A stretch of 64,000 nucleotides of DNA, taken from NCBI GenBank assembly GCA_002471845.1, contig DKQT01000014.1:15397-79396 (forward strand). The letters are read 5' to 3'. Every line of letters starts with the position of its first letter. Within the stretch, counting starts at the first letter, position 1. The notes beneath the pieces are model-generated. The model saw only the letters and a list, made by a program, of their open reading frames with translations, did no database searches and had not been told where the DNA came from. The translations under genes were made by a program, and so were the position numbers. Origin of the DNA: Fidelibacterota bacterium UBA7301 (GTDB lineage: Bacteria > Fidelibacterota > Marinisomatia > Marinisomatales > TCS55). This document shows positions 52,569-61,364 of this stretch, piece after piece.

Positions 52569-53717
52569 GTGCATTCCACTGTATTTCATCTCCGGCTGAG
52601 GGACTTTGAACTCCAGGCTGAACGCCGCCTGGATGCCTCTCTGCAAACCCGGCCGATTGCCATTATTTCTTCTCACCACCAGAATGGAACGGTGGTATCT
52701 GTATCCAAAGAAGCGGAAACAGAGGGCCTGTACCGCGGGATGAAAATTTCATTGGTGCGCCGGATGAGCCACGGCGTACGGCTGCTACCCTACAATGGGT
52801 CGCTTTACGGGCGGCTGAACCAGTATGTCTATGCCATTGTCCGGCGTTTTACCCCCACAGTTGAGCCTTCTGGTTATGGCAAATTCTACATGGATATGAC
52901 CGGTATGGAACGAGTATATAAAAGCCATGAGCAGTCCGGCTTGAATATATTTGATATGGTGCAAGACCAAGTGGGGCTCCATTCATTTTTGGGTATCAGC
53001 CGGAATAAATTGGTGAGCCGTATTTCTACCTCTGTTGTGCCGGATCGGATACATCGTGTGGTGGCAGGGGATGAATCCCGATTCTTATCCCCTTTGCATT
53101 CGCCGGTGATCCCAACCGTGCATCAGCCGCCGGTGTGGAAACTGGTCAAATTCCTGATCTTAAACCAGGTTCGCCAAATCCAATCTATTGTGGATGTACC
53201 TGATAATGCACGGCGGCTGTTTGGTATGTACGCTCTTCCCTTGTCACGGGAAGTGCGCGGTCAGGATTTATCTATGGTTCGGCCGCCGATTTTGAAAAAT
53301 CATATTGTGGAACAGACTGTTTTACGCGAGGATACGAATGACCGTATAAAATTATGGGTAGAGATAAAACAGCTCTCAGAACAGGTGGCCTTTAAACTGC
53401 GGCAGCGGTCACAGGCGGCCCAGAAAGTGCGGTTAGAAATTCACTATACCGATGGATTTAAATATGAAGCAAAGGGCCAGTTCTTAAAACATGATAATGC
53501 GGCGGTGATGGCAGAAACGTGGCGATTATTTGAAAAGGCCAATACACGCCGCAACCGAATTCGGGCTATTATCCTGGATGTCTCCGGCGTTGTCCACACG
53601 GTAAGGCAGATGGAATTATTTAAAAAGGACACGGAGCAAGACCGTCTTTCTTCAGCGCTGGACATCCTGCGCAGGAAATTTGATTTTTCGAGTATTCAAT
53701 CGGCACATATCATTTAG
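52569..53717 (+). CDS. ImuB-like Y-family polymerase homologue, catalytic residues lost
   Basis: The 382-residue protein follows the DinB fold order (palm/fingers, thumb, little finger from about 265). The first carboxylate motif, normally HVDMDAFF, reads HLRLRDFE with Arg9 and Arg11; the second, normally SIDEAFLDVTG, reads GYGKFYMDMTG with Gly104 and Lys105. It therefore should not polymerise. ImuB proteins are known to be inactive adaptors that link DnaE2 to the beta clamp. It starts at GTG. A clamp-binding peptide was not identified. Confidence 0.85.
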   Translation: MHSTVFHLRLRDFELQAERRLDASLQTRPIAIISSHHQNGTVVSVSKEAETEGLYRGMKISLVRRMSHGVRLLPYNGSLYGRLNQYVYAIVRRFTPTVEPSGYGKFYMDMTGMERVYKSHEQSGLNIFDMVQDQVGLHSFLGISRNKLVSRISTSVVPDRIHRVVAGDESRFLSPLHSPVIPTVHQPPVWKLVKFLILNQVRQIQSIVDVPDNARRLFGMYALPLSREVRGQDLSMVRPPILKNHIVEQTVLREDTNDRIKLWVEIKQLSEQVAFKLRQRSQAAQKVRLEIHYTDGFKYEAKGQFLKHDNAAVMAETWRLFEKANTRRNRIRAIILDVSGVVHTVRQMELFKKDTEQDRLSSALDILRRKFDFSSIQSAHII

Positions 53718-53726
53718 GCCATTCAG

Positions 53727-56700
53727 ATGTTTACGCACCTGAACGCTCATTCCCATTATTCCCGTATGTCCAGCACTGCCTCCCAGCCGGCCCTGCTCAC
53801 GGCGGCACGGAACCAGGGTATGAAATATTTGGCCTTAACAGAGACCAATGGTTTATGGGGCTTCATCCGTTTTGTCCAGCACGCCCGCGCGGCCGAGGTT
53901 GAATCTATTGCCGGTGTTAACCTTATTACCGATGCGGGAGAGGTTATTCTGCTGGCAGAAGACCAAAGGGGCTATGAGAATATGTCCCGTGCTGTTTCCG
54001 CTGTGCATGATGATTCAACCCAATCTATTGCGGATGTTTTAAAAGGCCGCACGGCAGGTTTGTTCATCCTCGCTCATGAAAGATCAACGCTTTTCCATTT
54101 AAGCAAACTAGTGCCCAGCAGTCATTTATTTGTGGAACTGCGCCCGGATATAACTGAATATACCGCACAAAAATTATCCCGGGAATTCAAGTTGGAAATG
54201 GTGGCCACGGGAGATGTGTATTTCATTCAGAAGGAGGACTGGTCCGCCCACCGCACCCTCCGGGCGATTGATCTGAACACCACTTTATCCAAACTGCCGA
54301 CGGGTGCCTGTAAGTCAGACAAACACTGGTTCCGCGCTGAAAAAGATATGATTCAACTTTTTCCCAACAGTATGGATGCCATCAACAACAGTACATACTT
54401 GACGGAACGGTGCAAACGGGACTGGTCATTTCTGGATACAATCTTTCCCAATTTATCCCTGAAGGATACCCGCCGGGCCAACCTAAAGCTGAAAGAAAAG
54501 GTCCAGGCCGGGGCGCAAAAACGTTATGTAAAGATCACGGCTGAGATTCAGGAGCGGATTGACTATGAATTACGCATCATTACATCCAAAGGATTTGCGC
54601 CGTATTTCCTGGTGGTAAAAGATATTGTGAAACAAACCCGGGCCACCATTGGCCGTGGTTCCGGCGCCGCATCCATTGTGAGTTATTGCCTCTTTATTAC
54701 GCAAGTGGATCCGATTAAATATAACCTTCAGTTTGAGCGCTTTATTCATCCGGAGCGGAGCAATATGCCGGACATTGATGTGGATTTTCCTTGGGATGAA
54801 CGGGATGATATTCTGGATTATGTCTTCAAAAAATACGGCGATGAACGAACTGCTATGGTATGTAGCCAAGTGTTTATGAAGCCTCGTTCCGCCATTCGGG
54901 AGGTGGCCAAAGTGTATGGTCTATCCAATGAAGAGATCAAAACTATCACCAAGCGGATCGGCTGGTATGCCTCCCGGCGGGATCTACTGACCTGGGTGAA
55001 GACCGACCCCCGTTTTGAAAATATAGAACTGGACGATACGCTGGTAGAAGTCCTGCGGGAGAGTGAAAAAGTAGTGGGCGCTTTTCGTCATCCCTCTGTG
55101 CATCCCGGTGGCGTGGTGATCGTGCCTGATGAAATCCGGAAATACGTACCGGTTCTCACAGCCCCCAAAGGAGTGCAAATCGTGGAGTGGGAAAAGGATC
55201 AAGTGGAAGATTCAGGGCTGCTCAAAATTGACATCTTGGGGAACCGCAGCCTGGCGGTGGTGCGGGATACGGTACGGCAGATCAATTTGAATTATGGGAA
55301 AGCAGCGTCCAAAAACAGCTATTTGAATTACCACAAAATTCAGCCTGTGGGAGATGAGAAGACAGAAGCGTTAATGAAGTCCGGTAAGACCATGGGCATC
55401 TTTTATATTGAAAGTCCTGCCACACGGCAGCTTTTGGCCAAGGCAGGTGTGGTGGATTTCGAGCACGTGGTCATCTATTCATCCATTATCCGCCCGGCGG
55501 CGAACCGCTTTACCAACATAATGCTGGAACGCATTCATGGAACGCCATGGAAAATATTGCACCCCGATTTGGATTTTTTAAAAGAGAGCTACGGCATCAT
55601 GGTGTATGAGGAGCAAGTGTCCACAGCAGCTATGGTCATGGCGGGAATGGGCTATGCCGAGGCAGAATCATTGCGGAAGACCATGAGCCGGGATGCCATG
55701 CAGCACTTGATCCATCGCTGGGAAAAGAAATTTTCTCAAGGGGCAAAGCGACGAGGCTATGAAGATGGATTGATCAAAGATGTGTGGGATATGATTCGCT
55801 CTTTTGTGGGCTATTCTTTTTGCAAGCCCCATTCCGCCTCCTTTGCCATGCTGTCCTTCACTTGCGCCTATCTCAAGGCCCACTTCCCGGCGGAGTTTCT
55901 GGCGGCGGTCATCTCAAACCAGGGCGGGTTTTATTCCCCTTTTGCCTACTTGAGCGAAGCCCGGCGGTTCGGAATCAAAATTCTGCCGCCGGATATGAAC
56001 CGCAGCTGGATGGAATACCGCGGGCGGAAAGGAAAGATCCGCATGGGATTTATGAGTATTCACAACTTGCAGAAGAAGACGGTGAAAGAGATCCTGGATG
56101 AACGGAAAGCGGGATTTTTCACTTCATTAGAAGACTTTTTTATGCGTGTTGATCCATCCCTGTCAGACGCCATGGCCCTGACCAATGCAGGCTGTCTGGA
56201 TACATTATCACCGGGATACACCCACCGGGAGATTGCTTACCGCGTGGCATGGCACTGTTTGGGCGAAAAAGAAAATAATGATCTTATCTTAGATCGGGTA
56301 AAGAGCGGCCGTCTTAATAACCGCGCCCTCAGGCAGGTTCGTGGCAACGGATTATCGCCAGAGGATCAGCGGCACCTGGAACTGGAATCATTTGGTTTCC
56401 CTGTTTCAGAGCACCCCCTTGAGCCCTACCTGTCCATGATCAATGGCCGTGTGCGGAAGGCCAGGAATCTGCCAAAATATATCGGGCGGACCATCCACTT
56501 GGCGGGGGTGTATATCACCCGGAAAGAAACAACCACGGTAGAAAAGAAGGATCCCATGGAATTCCTCACCCTAGAAGATGAAACGGATATTTATGAATGC
56601 GTTCTTTTTCCGGAAACTTTTCGGAAATACGGCGACTTGCTATTGTGGGAGAACCTGTTCCTCCTCAGGGGGAAAGTGGAAGAATCCTTTGGTGTTGTTT

Positions 56701-56771
56701 CAGTAACGATTGAAAAACTGGGCAGCCTGCCAAAAATGTTTCGACTAAGGGAGCTTAAAAAATCAGTGTGA
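53727..56771 (+). CDS. dnaE2: Error-prone DNA polymerase III alpha subunit, DnaE2/ImuC type
   Basis: The 1014-residue C-family polymerase has an N-terminal PHP domain (HLNAHSHYS, ALTETNGLWG with the usual Asp-His replaced by Glu-Thr), a palm with NMPDIDVDFPWDERDD (Asp349, 351, 353), a third Asp in KIDILG, GYSFCKPHSASFAML and an OB domain near the end. The length is that of DnaE2, shorter than the replicative DnaE (about 1160). It does translesion synthesis with the ImuB-like neighbour; no ImuA-type gene lies between lexA and imuB. Its end overlaps the convergent arsC by 9 bases. Confidence 0.93.
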   Translation: MFTHLNAHSHYSRMSSTASQPALLTAARNQGMKYLALTETNGLWGFIRFVQHARAAEVESIAGVNLITDAGEVILLAEDQRGYENMSRAVSAVHDDSTQSIADVLKGRTAGLFILAHERSTLFHLSKLVPSSHLFVELRPDITEYTAQKLSREFKLEMVATGDVYFIQKEDWSAHRTLRAIDLNTTLSKLPTGACKSDKHWFRAEKDMIQLFPNSMDAINNSTYLTERCKRDWSFLDTIFPNLSLKDTRRANLKLKEKVQAGAQKRYVKITAEIQERIDYELRIITSKGFAPYFLVVKDIVKQTRATIGRGSGAASIVSYCLFITQVDPIKYNLQFERFIHPERSNMPDIDVDFPWDERDDILDYVFKKYGDERTAMVCSQVFMKPRSAIREVAKVYGLSNEEIKTITKRIGWYASRRDLLTWVKTDPRFENIELDDTLVEVLRESEKVVGAFRHPSVHPGGVVIVPDEIRKYVPVLTAPKGVQIVEWEKDQVEDSGLLKIDILGNRSLAVVRDTVRQINLNYGKAASKNSYLNYHKIQPVGDEKTEALMKSGKTMGIFYIESPATRQLLAKAGVVDFEHVVIYSSIIRPAANRFTNIMLERIHGTPWKILHPDLDFLKESYGIMVYEEQVSTAAMVMAGMGYAEAESLRKTMSRDAMQHLIHRWEKKFSQGAKRRGYEDGLIKDVWDMIRSFVGYSFCKPHSASFAMLSFTCAYLKAHFPAEFLAAVISNQGGFYSPFAYLSEARRFGIKILPPDMNRSWMEYRGRKGKIRMGFMSIHNLQKKTVKEILDERKAGFFTSLEDFFMRVDPSLSDAMALTNAGCLDTLSPGYTHREIAYRVAWHCLGEKENNDLILDRVKSGRLNNRALRQVRGNGLSPEDQRHLELESFGFPVSEHPLEPYLSMINGRVRKARNLPKYIGRTIHLAGVYITRKETTTVEKKDPMEFLTLEDETDIYECVLFPETFRKYGDLLLWENLFLLRGKVEESFGVVSVTIEKLGSLPKMFRLRELKKSV

Positions 56772-57182
56772 ATCTAAAAATGATTCAATATGGCTTTTGA
56801 TTTCGGTCCGTGTTTCACGAAATGAATCCATTTGATTTGTATCAAAATTCCAGCGGCGGAAGGGATCGTCTATGCTCCAATGAATGCGCTCAACATCCCC
56901 CGGGAATGTTGGGCAGGACTGGTTGGCATTGTCGCAAACAGTGATAGCGATATCAATACCTTTGTCCAGGTAGTCATCCACGTAGTCGGAAGTATGATGA
57001 GAAATATCAATCCCGATTTCTTCCATGACGGCGATGCTTGTGGAATGGACCCGGCTAGGGTGGGAGCCGGCGCTGAAAACATCAAAGCGATTGCTGGCCA
57101 TATCCCGCAACAGGCCATGGGCGATCTGGGACCGGCAGGCATTCCCGGTGCAAATAAAGAGGACTTTTTTCTTTTCTGGCAT
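56763..57182 (-). CDS. arsC: Arsenate reductase, thioredoxin-coupled (LMW phosphatase type)
   Basis: The 139-residue enzyme has the C-x5-R loop CTGNACR (Cys11, Arg17) and the two further redox Cys in TVCDNANQSCPTFPG (Cys83, Cys90), the three-Cys set of thioredoxin-coupled ArsC. No ars operon partner is next to it, so it may instead be a general phosphatase-like reductase; the Cys set favours arsenate. Confidence 0.92.
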   Translation of the reverse strand: MPEKKKVLFICTGNACRSQIAHGLLRDMASNRFDVFSAGSHPSRVHSTSIAVMEEIGIDISHHTSDYVDDYLDKGIDIAITVCDNANQSCPTFPGDVERIHWSIDDPFRRWNFDTNQMDSFRETRTEIKSHIESFLDSH

Positions 57183-57256
57183 GAAAAAATTTAGGGCATT
57201 AAAATATTGAATGGAATTCCTGTTTTGTAGCGTTTCGGTATCCTAAATTTTCCCCC

Positions 57257-58093
57257 ATGTCTATTGAGAAGAACGAACCCTTATTCACAAATCCCCTGGA
57301 AGCCGTACGCGGGTTATCCATTAATGACCTGAATAAATACCTGCCGGCAGTGCAAAAAGTGGAAGATATTGTCATGACCGCTGACCGGATGAAAGAAGGC
57401 GTCTTTTTGGGTTTGGGTTTGGAAGGGTTAAAAAGGATTCCGGACAATTCGGTGGACCTGATAATTGCCGATCCGCCTGAATCACCCTGGCGCGGGACAG
57501 ATCAGCGGGGAAACCCCATGACGATCCAGGAATATTTCCAGTGGAATGAACAATGGGTCAAAGAAAGCGCCCGCATTTTGAAGCCCACGGGAGCGATCTA
57601 TTTGATTTCCGGGTGGCGCTTTTCTGGCATGTACCATTCCCTTCTCAGCACGGATTTTCACATCCAAACCCGGATCACCTGGCGGAATGCTGCGCCCAAA
57701 GACCAGTCTCAGCCCATGACCTGGATCAACCGTATCGCGGATATCTGGTATGCCACGAAGTCCAACGATTTCATGTTTAACCAAGAAGCGGTCACCGAAG
57801 GGAAGAACACCTTGAATCCGGGCAGTAACATCGAGATGGGTATGACAAATCTCTGGAGTGATATCCTGGATATCCAGATCGGTACAACGGTAAAAATGGA
57901 AGGAGATAAACCGGAGCAATTGATTCAGCGGATTTTGACCGCCTCCAGTTTTAAACTGAATTGGGTGGTGGATCCATTTGCCCGGACTGGGGGAGTGGGG
58001 GTAATTGCGAAAAAAATGGGACGGCGGTTCATCGGGTTTGAATCGGATCATGATTGCCTCTTGATGGCAATGAAGCGAATTGATGACGAATAG
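57257..58093 (+). CDS. Solitary beta-class DNA methyltransferase
   Basis: The 278-residue protein has the order motif IV then motif I, typical of beta-class N4-cytosine/N6-adenine methylases. Motif IV reads IIADPPESPW (DPPE at 72-75; usually DPPY or SPPY) and motif I reads VVDPFARTGGVGV (239-251; usually DPF-x-GSGT). RILKPTGAIYLISG and RRFIGFESD are further family segments. There is no endonuclease gene next to it. The aromatic residue that stacks on the flipped base is missing from motif IV, so its target or activity may be unusual. It is divergent from arsC. Confidence 0.8.
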   Translation: MSIEKNEPLFTNPLEAVRGLSINDLNKYLPAVQKVEDIVMTADRMKEGVFLGLGLEGLKRIPDNSVDLIIADPPESPWRGTDQRGNPMTIQEYFQWNEQWVKESARILKPTGAIYLISGWRFSGMYHSLLSTDFHIQTRITWRNAAPKDQSQPMTWINRIADIWYATKSNDFMFNQEAVTEGKNTLNPGSNIEMGMTNLWSDILDIQIGTTVKMEGDKPEQLIQRILTASSFKLNWVVDPFARTGGVGVIAKKMGRRFIGFESDHDCLLMAMKRIDDE

Positions 58094-58096
58094 AAT

Positions 58097-58540
58097 ATGA
58101 GTTTATTTGATCAAATACAAAATGATATGTATGCCGCAATGAAAGCAGGCGAAAAAGAAAAAGCCACCGCCTTGCGGACCACACTGGCCAAACTAAAAGA
58201 TAAGCGTATCGAAAAACGGGACGACCTATCTGAGGCCGAAGAGATCAAGGTGCTCCAGACTTTGGTAAAACAGAGAAAAGAATCTGTTGAATTATATGAA
58301 AAGGGCGGCCGTCCTGAACTTGCAGCAGCAGAAAAAGCCGAAATTGACATTTTAAACGGATACCTGCCGCAAATGATGTCAGAAGAGGAGATTAGAGCAA
58401 TTGTACAATCCGTGGCAGAGGAAGTCGGTGCGACTTCCATGGCGGATATGGGCGAGGTCATGCCGGAAGTAATGAAGCGCGGAAAAGGGCTGATTGACGG
58501 GAAAACCGCCCAGCAGTTCGTTCGGAAGATTCTGGGGTAG
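58097..58540 (+). CDS. yqeY: GatB/YqeY-domain protein
   Basis: The 147-residue protein matches YqeY: MSLFDQIQNDMYAAMKAGEK, ALRTTLAKLKDKRIEKRD, VKQRKESVELYEKGGRPEL and GKGLIDGKTAQQFVRKIL. It resembles the tail domain of GatB; its role is unclear, perhaps tRNA-related. It is 3 bases after the methylase. In many bacteria it sits with rpsU and dnaG; rpsU is absent here. Confidence 0.93.
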   Translation: MSLFDQIQNDMYAAMKAGEKEKATALRTTLAKLKDKRIEKRDDLSEAEEIKVLQTLVKQRKESVELYEKGGRPELAAAEKAEIDILNGYLPQMMSEEEIRAIVQSVAEEVGATSMADMGEVMPEVMKRGKGLIDGKTAQQFVRKILG

Positions 58541-58543
58541 GTC

Positions 58544-58640
58544 GGTTAAGCTTATTGGTAAGGAGGCCGGATTGTGATAATAAAACACCAAAAATCTTTT
58601 GCTGATTGCCGAAGAAATCGAGCATCATAACCGCTTAACC
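58544..58640. repeat. Distant inverted repeat flanking the yqeY-cvpA gap
   Basis: GGTTAAGC (58544-58551) and GCTTAACC (58633-58640) are perfect complements separated by 81 bases. The interval holds the small ORF below. An 8-bp pair at this distance could be chance. Confidence 0.3.
58574..58630 (+). CDS. Possible 18-residue small ORF with strong ribosome site
   Basis: A GTG at 58574 is preceded by AAGGAGG (58560-58566) at seven bases and opens an 18-codon frame, MIIKHQKSFADCRRNRAS. The SD sequence is among the strongest in the window but no longer gene uses it; cvpA starts 74 bases later without a clear SD. It could be a leader peptide or a decayed gene. No homology is claimed. Confidence 0.3.
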   Translation: MIIKHQKSFADCRRNRAS

Positions 58641-58647
58641 TAACCGA

Positions 58648-59184
58648 ATGATAGACGCATTAACCATATTCTTTATTATAGCCATGGGCGCCATCGGTTT
58701 TCGGCGTGGATTGGTTGAGGAATTGGGCCGGCTTTTAGGTATCATTTTTGCCACTGTTTTTGCCTTAAGACTTTATGTTGATTTGGGCTCTTTCCTCATG
58801 GCATGGCTTCCTGTTGATGTGTGGCTTCTTTTCGTCCTCAGTTTCATCATCATTTTTTTCCTTGTTTTATTTCTGGTGAGACTGGTGACAAAATTGATCC
58901 ATTTTCTATTCCTATCAAAAAGCACCAAATGGGCCAACCGGGTGATGGGAACAGTTTTTGGGATTGCCAAAGGTCTCCTGGTTGTAATGATCTTTTTCTG
59001 GATGATCGAACTTTTGCCCAACCGGGATACGGCTGATATTGTCATGAAGCAATCTACCTTGGCCCAGCGCTTGATCAATGTGCGGAAAAGCATTATAGCC
59101 ACATTTAACTGGAAAGACCCCGTGACCCTGGGTGAAAAAACGATTCGGGAATTTTTGAATTCCATGGAAGAGAACAATGGCTAG
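58648..59184 (+). CDS. cvpA: CvpA-family membrane protein
   Basis: The 178-residue protein has four helices and the CvpA pattern (IDALTIFFIIAMGAIGFRRG, RVMGTVFGIAKGLLVVMIFF). Relatives are needed for colicin V production or bile/stress tolerance; the mechanism is unclear. It overlaps dnaG by 8 bases. Confidence 0.88.
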   Translation: MIDALTIFFIIAMGAIGFRRGLVEELGRLLGIIFATVFALRLYVDLGSFLMAWLPVDVWLLFVLSFIIIFFLVLFLVRLVTKLIHFLFLSKSTKWANRVMGTVFGIAKGLLVVMIFFWMIELLPNRDTADIVMKQSTLAQRLINVRKSIIATFNWKDPVTLGEKTIREFLNSMEENNG

Positions 59185-60922
59185 AATTCCTCAGGAAACC
59201 ATTGACCGGATCCGTGATTCAGCGGACATTGTTGATGTTGTCTCCCGCCATGTTGACCTGAAAAAACGGGGGCGTAATTTTTTCGGACTCTGCCCCTTCC
59301 ACAATGAAAAAACGCCCTCATTCTCCGTGGCGCCGGACAAAGGCATCTATCATTGCTTCGGCTGCGGGAATGGGGGCAATGCGGTGAATTTTATCATGGA
59401 GTATGAGAAGATCAGTTTTGTGGAAGCGATTCAGCAGTTGGGGCGGCAGCTGGGGATCGAGGTTGAATTCACCGGGAGTGACGATTCAAAAGAATTTTTT
59501 AGTAATCTCTATGAAATTCACCGGGGGGCGGCAGGCCTATATCATTCCACATTGTTTTTAGACAGGGGAGCGGATGCAAAAAAATATTTATTGGATCGGG
59601 GCTTAAACGATGAAATACTCAAACTGTTCAAAGTGGGTTTTGCCCCGGAGCAATCATCCTTTCTACTCAATAAGGTGAAACCCAAAAATTACAGCAGGGA
59701 AGTTTTTGAAAAATCGGGATTGTTCGGTTTTTCCAACAATGAATTTTATGACCGGTTCCGCTCCCGCATCATGTTTCCCATTTTCAATTCATCGGGCAAA
59801 GTAATCGCTTTCGGGGGCCGCGTGTTTGGCTCTGATGATCCAGCCAAATACATGAATTCACCCGAGACGCCGCTCTATCGAAAAAGTGAAATTTTCTATG
59901 GACTCCATCTCACCCGTGACGCGATCCGGAAGGCGGGCTTCGCCATTTTGGTTGAGGGCTACACAGATTTGATCCAGCTTTTCCAAGGGGGAATCAAAAA
60001 TGTAGTGGCAGTTTCCGGTACGGCCTTTACGGAAAAACACGTTCAGCAGATTCGTCGCTTTGCCTCCAAAGTGTACTTGGCATACGACGGCGATTCGGCG
60101 GGGATCAGCGCAGCACTGCGGGCGGGGTATGCCCTTTTGAAAGGAGGCGTGGAACCCCATGTGATCACCATCCCCGATGGGCTTGATCCCGATGACTGGG
60201 TTCAGCAAGACGGTGCTGAAGGATTTCGAACGAATGGAATTGAAAAGGCCACAGGACTTCTGCGGTTTCATCTAAGATCCAGCGGTTTTAAGGAAAGATC
60301 ATCTTCGGAGAAATCAAATTTAATTAAAGAAATATTAGAGGAAGCGGCGGGCATCCCTGACCCCATTATTCGTCAAGACCTGATCAATAACCTGGCCCAG
60401 GCCAGCGGTGTGGAAGAAAACCAGATGGTGCATATGTTTTCTCAACAGATCAGGAAGAAGCGTCCCCAGGCTCAAATGGATGCACCCAAGCCAAAACCGA
60501 AACTGTTTACTTCGGTCAACGCCAAGGCTGAATTGGGTATCATCAAAGTTTTGGCAGGGGATGATTCAGAAGCAAAAGCTTTCGTTAAAGAGAACTTGGA
60601 TTTGAATCAGCTGGAAAATGAGCAGCTAAAAAAACTGGCCAAAATATTGATGGACAAAACAGACATTAACCCGGCGGAGATCATTGCATATTTCGAGGCG
60701 ACAGAAGACAGGGAAGTTGTAACACGCATTCTGATGGAGGAGGATAAGACCACCCCTTCCCTTCAAATGGCCGAAGAATGTTTAAGGACCATTACAAAAG
60801 TTTCTGCCAAGGAGAGAATCCGTGAGATTCGCCTGAAGATCCGTGAATTGGAAGCGGCGGGGCAGGACTCAACCGAATTAATGATGGAAGTTGTGCAACT
60901 CCAGAAGGAAGTTAATGCTTAA
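59177..60922 (+). CDS. dnaG: DNA primase
   Basis: It makes RNA primers for replication. The 581-residue protein has the CHC2 zinc finger (GLCPFHNEKTPSFSV, YHCFGCGNGGN), the TOPRIM core (FAILVEGYTDLIQLFQGG with Glu, YLAYDGDSAG with DxD) and a helicase-binding C-terminal region. It overlaps cvpA and the PEGA protein gene by 8 bases each. Confidence 0.97.
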   Translation: MARIPQETIDRIRDSADIVDVVSRHVDLKKRGRNFFGLCPFHNEKTPSFSVAPDKGIYHCFGCGNGGNAVNFIMEYEKISFVEAIQQLGRQLGIEVEFTGSDDSKEFFSNLYEIHRGAAGLYHSTLFLDRGADAKKYLLDRGLNDEILKLFKVGFAPEQSSFLLNKVKPKNYSREVFEKSGLFGFSNNEFYDRFRSRIMFPIFNSSGKVIAFGGRVFGSDDPAKYMNSPETPLYRKSEIFYGLHLTRDAIRKAGFAILVEGYTDLIQLFQGGIKNVVAVSGTAFTEKHVQQIRRFASKVYLAYDGDSAGISAALRAGYALLKGGVEPHVITIPDGLDPDDWVQQDGAEGFRTNGIEKATGLLRFHLRSSGFKERSSSEKSNLIKEILEEAAGIPDPIIRQDLINNLAQASGVEENQMVHMFSQQIRKKRPQAQMDAPKPKPKLFTSVNAKAELGIIKVLAGDDSEAKAFVKENLDLNQLENEQLKKLAKILMDKTDINPAEIIAYFEATEDREVVTRILMEEDKTTPSLQMAEECLRTITKVSAKERIREIRLKIRELEAAGQDSTELMMEVVQLQKEVNA

Positions 60923-61364
60923 GCGAATTTTCCTTTTGGCTATGAGTACCCTCCTGTTTTCCCAGGAAATTGACTGGAATGGAAAGCCTAACCCCATCAC
61001 GGCGATCCATATTTTTTGCGATATGGATGGGATCCCCATTTATGTGGATGGACTCCAGGTGGGCGCTTCCCCAGTAAAGGATCCTGTACAGGTAGCGCCC
61101 GGGTGGCATCAAGTGAGTTATTTCCCGCCGAAGACTATGGTCAATACACAGTCCATCTATCAAAACAGGAAAATGCGGGATATGATTCAACTGGCCCGCC
61201 AAGATGTTTTGGTAGAAGAGGGCAAAACCGTAAGGGTGGTTTTAAGCTACCGTTCGATAGAAGCAGAGGCTATGGAATATGAACGTAAACTATCCAGCAG
61301 TAAATGGGTTGGAATGGGAATGGTATTAACTGTTTTTGGGTTAATTGCCTGGAGTTTGATGTAA
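60915..61364 (+). CDS. PEGA-like secreted or membrane protein
   Basis: The 149-residue protein has a signal peptide (MLKRIFLLAMSTLLFSQ), a PEGA-like beta module (IYVDGLQVGASPVKDPVQVA, GWHQVSY) and a C-terminal membrane helix (WVGMGMVLTVFGLIAWSLM). PEGA modules occur in surface proteins of FCB bacteria. The start chosen at 60915 begins the signal peptide; the frame is open to 60891. Confidence 0.7.
   Translation: MLKRIFLLAMSTLLFSQEIDWNGKPNPITAIHIFCDMDGIPIYVDGLQVGASPVKDPVQVAPGWHQVSYFPPKTMVNTQSIYQNRKMRDMIQLARQDVLVEEGKTVRVVLSYRSIEAEAMEYERKLSSSKWVGMGMVLTVFGLIAWSLM

Noticed and set aside
57482..58051. A 189-codon minus-strand frame opposite the methyltransferase
   Set aside because: It is antisense to the methyltransferase motifs and its protein has no fold-like pattern.
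57257..58093. A restriction-modification system
   Set aside because: Only the methylase is present; neighbours are arsC and yqeY, with no endonuclease-like gene within the window.
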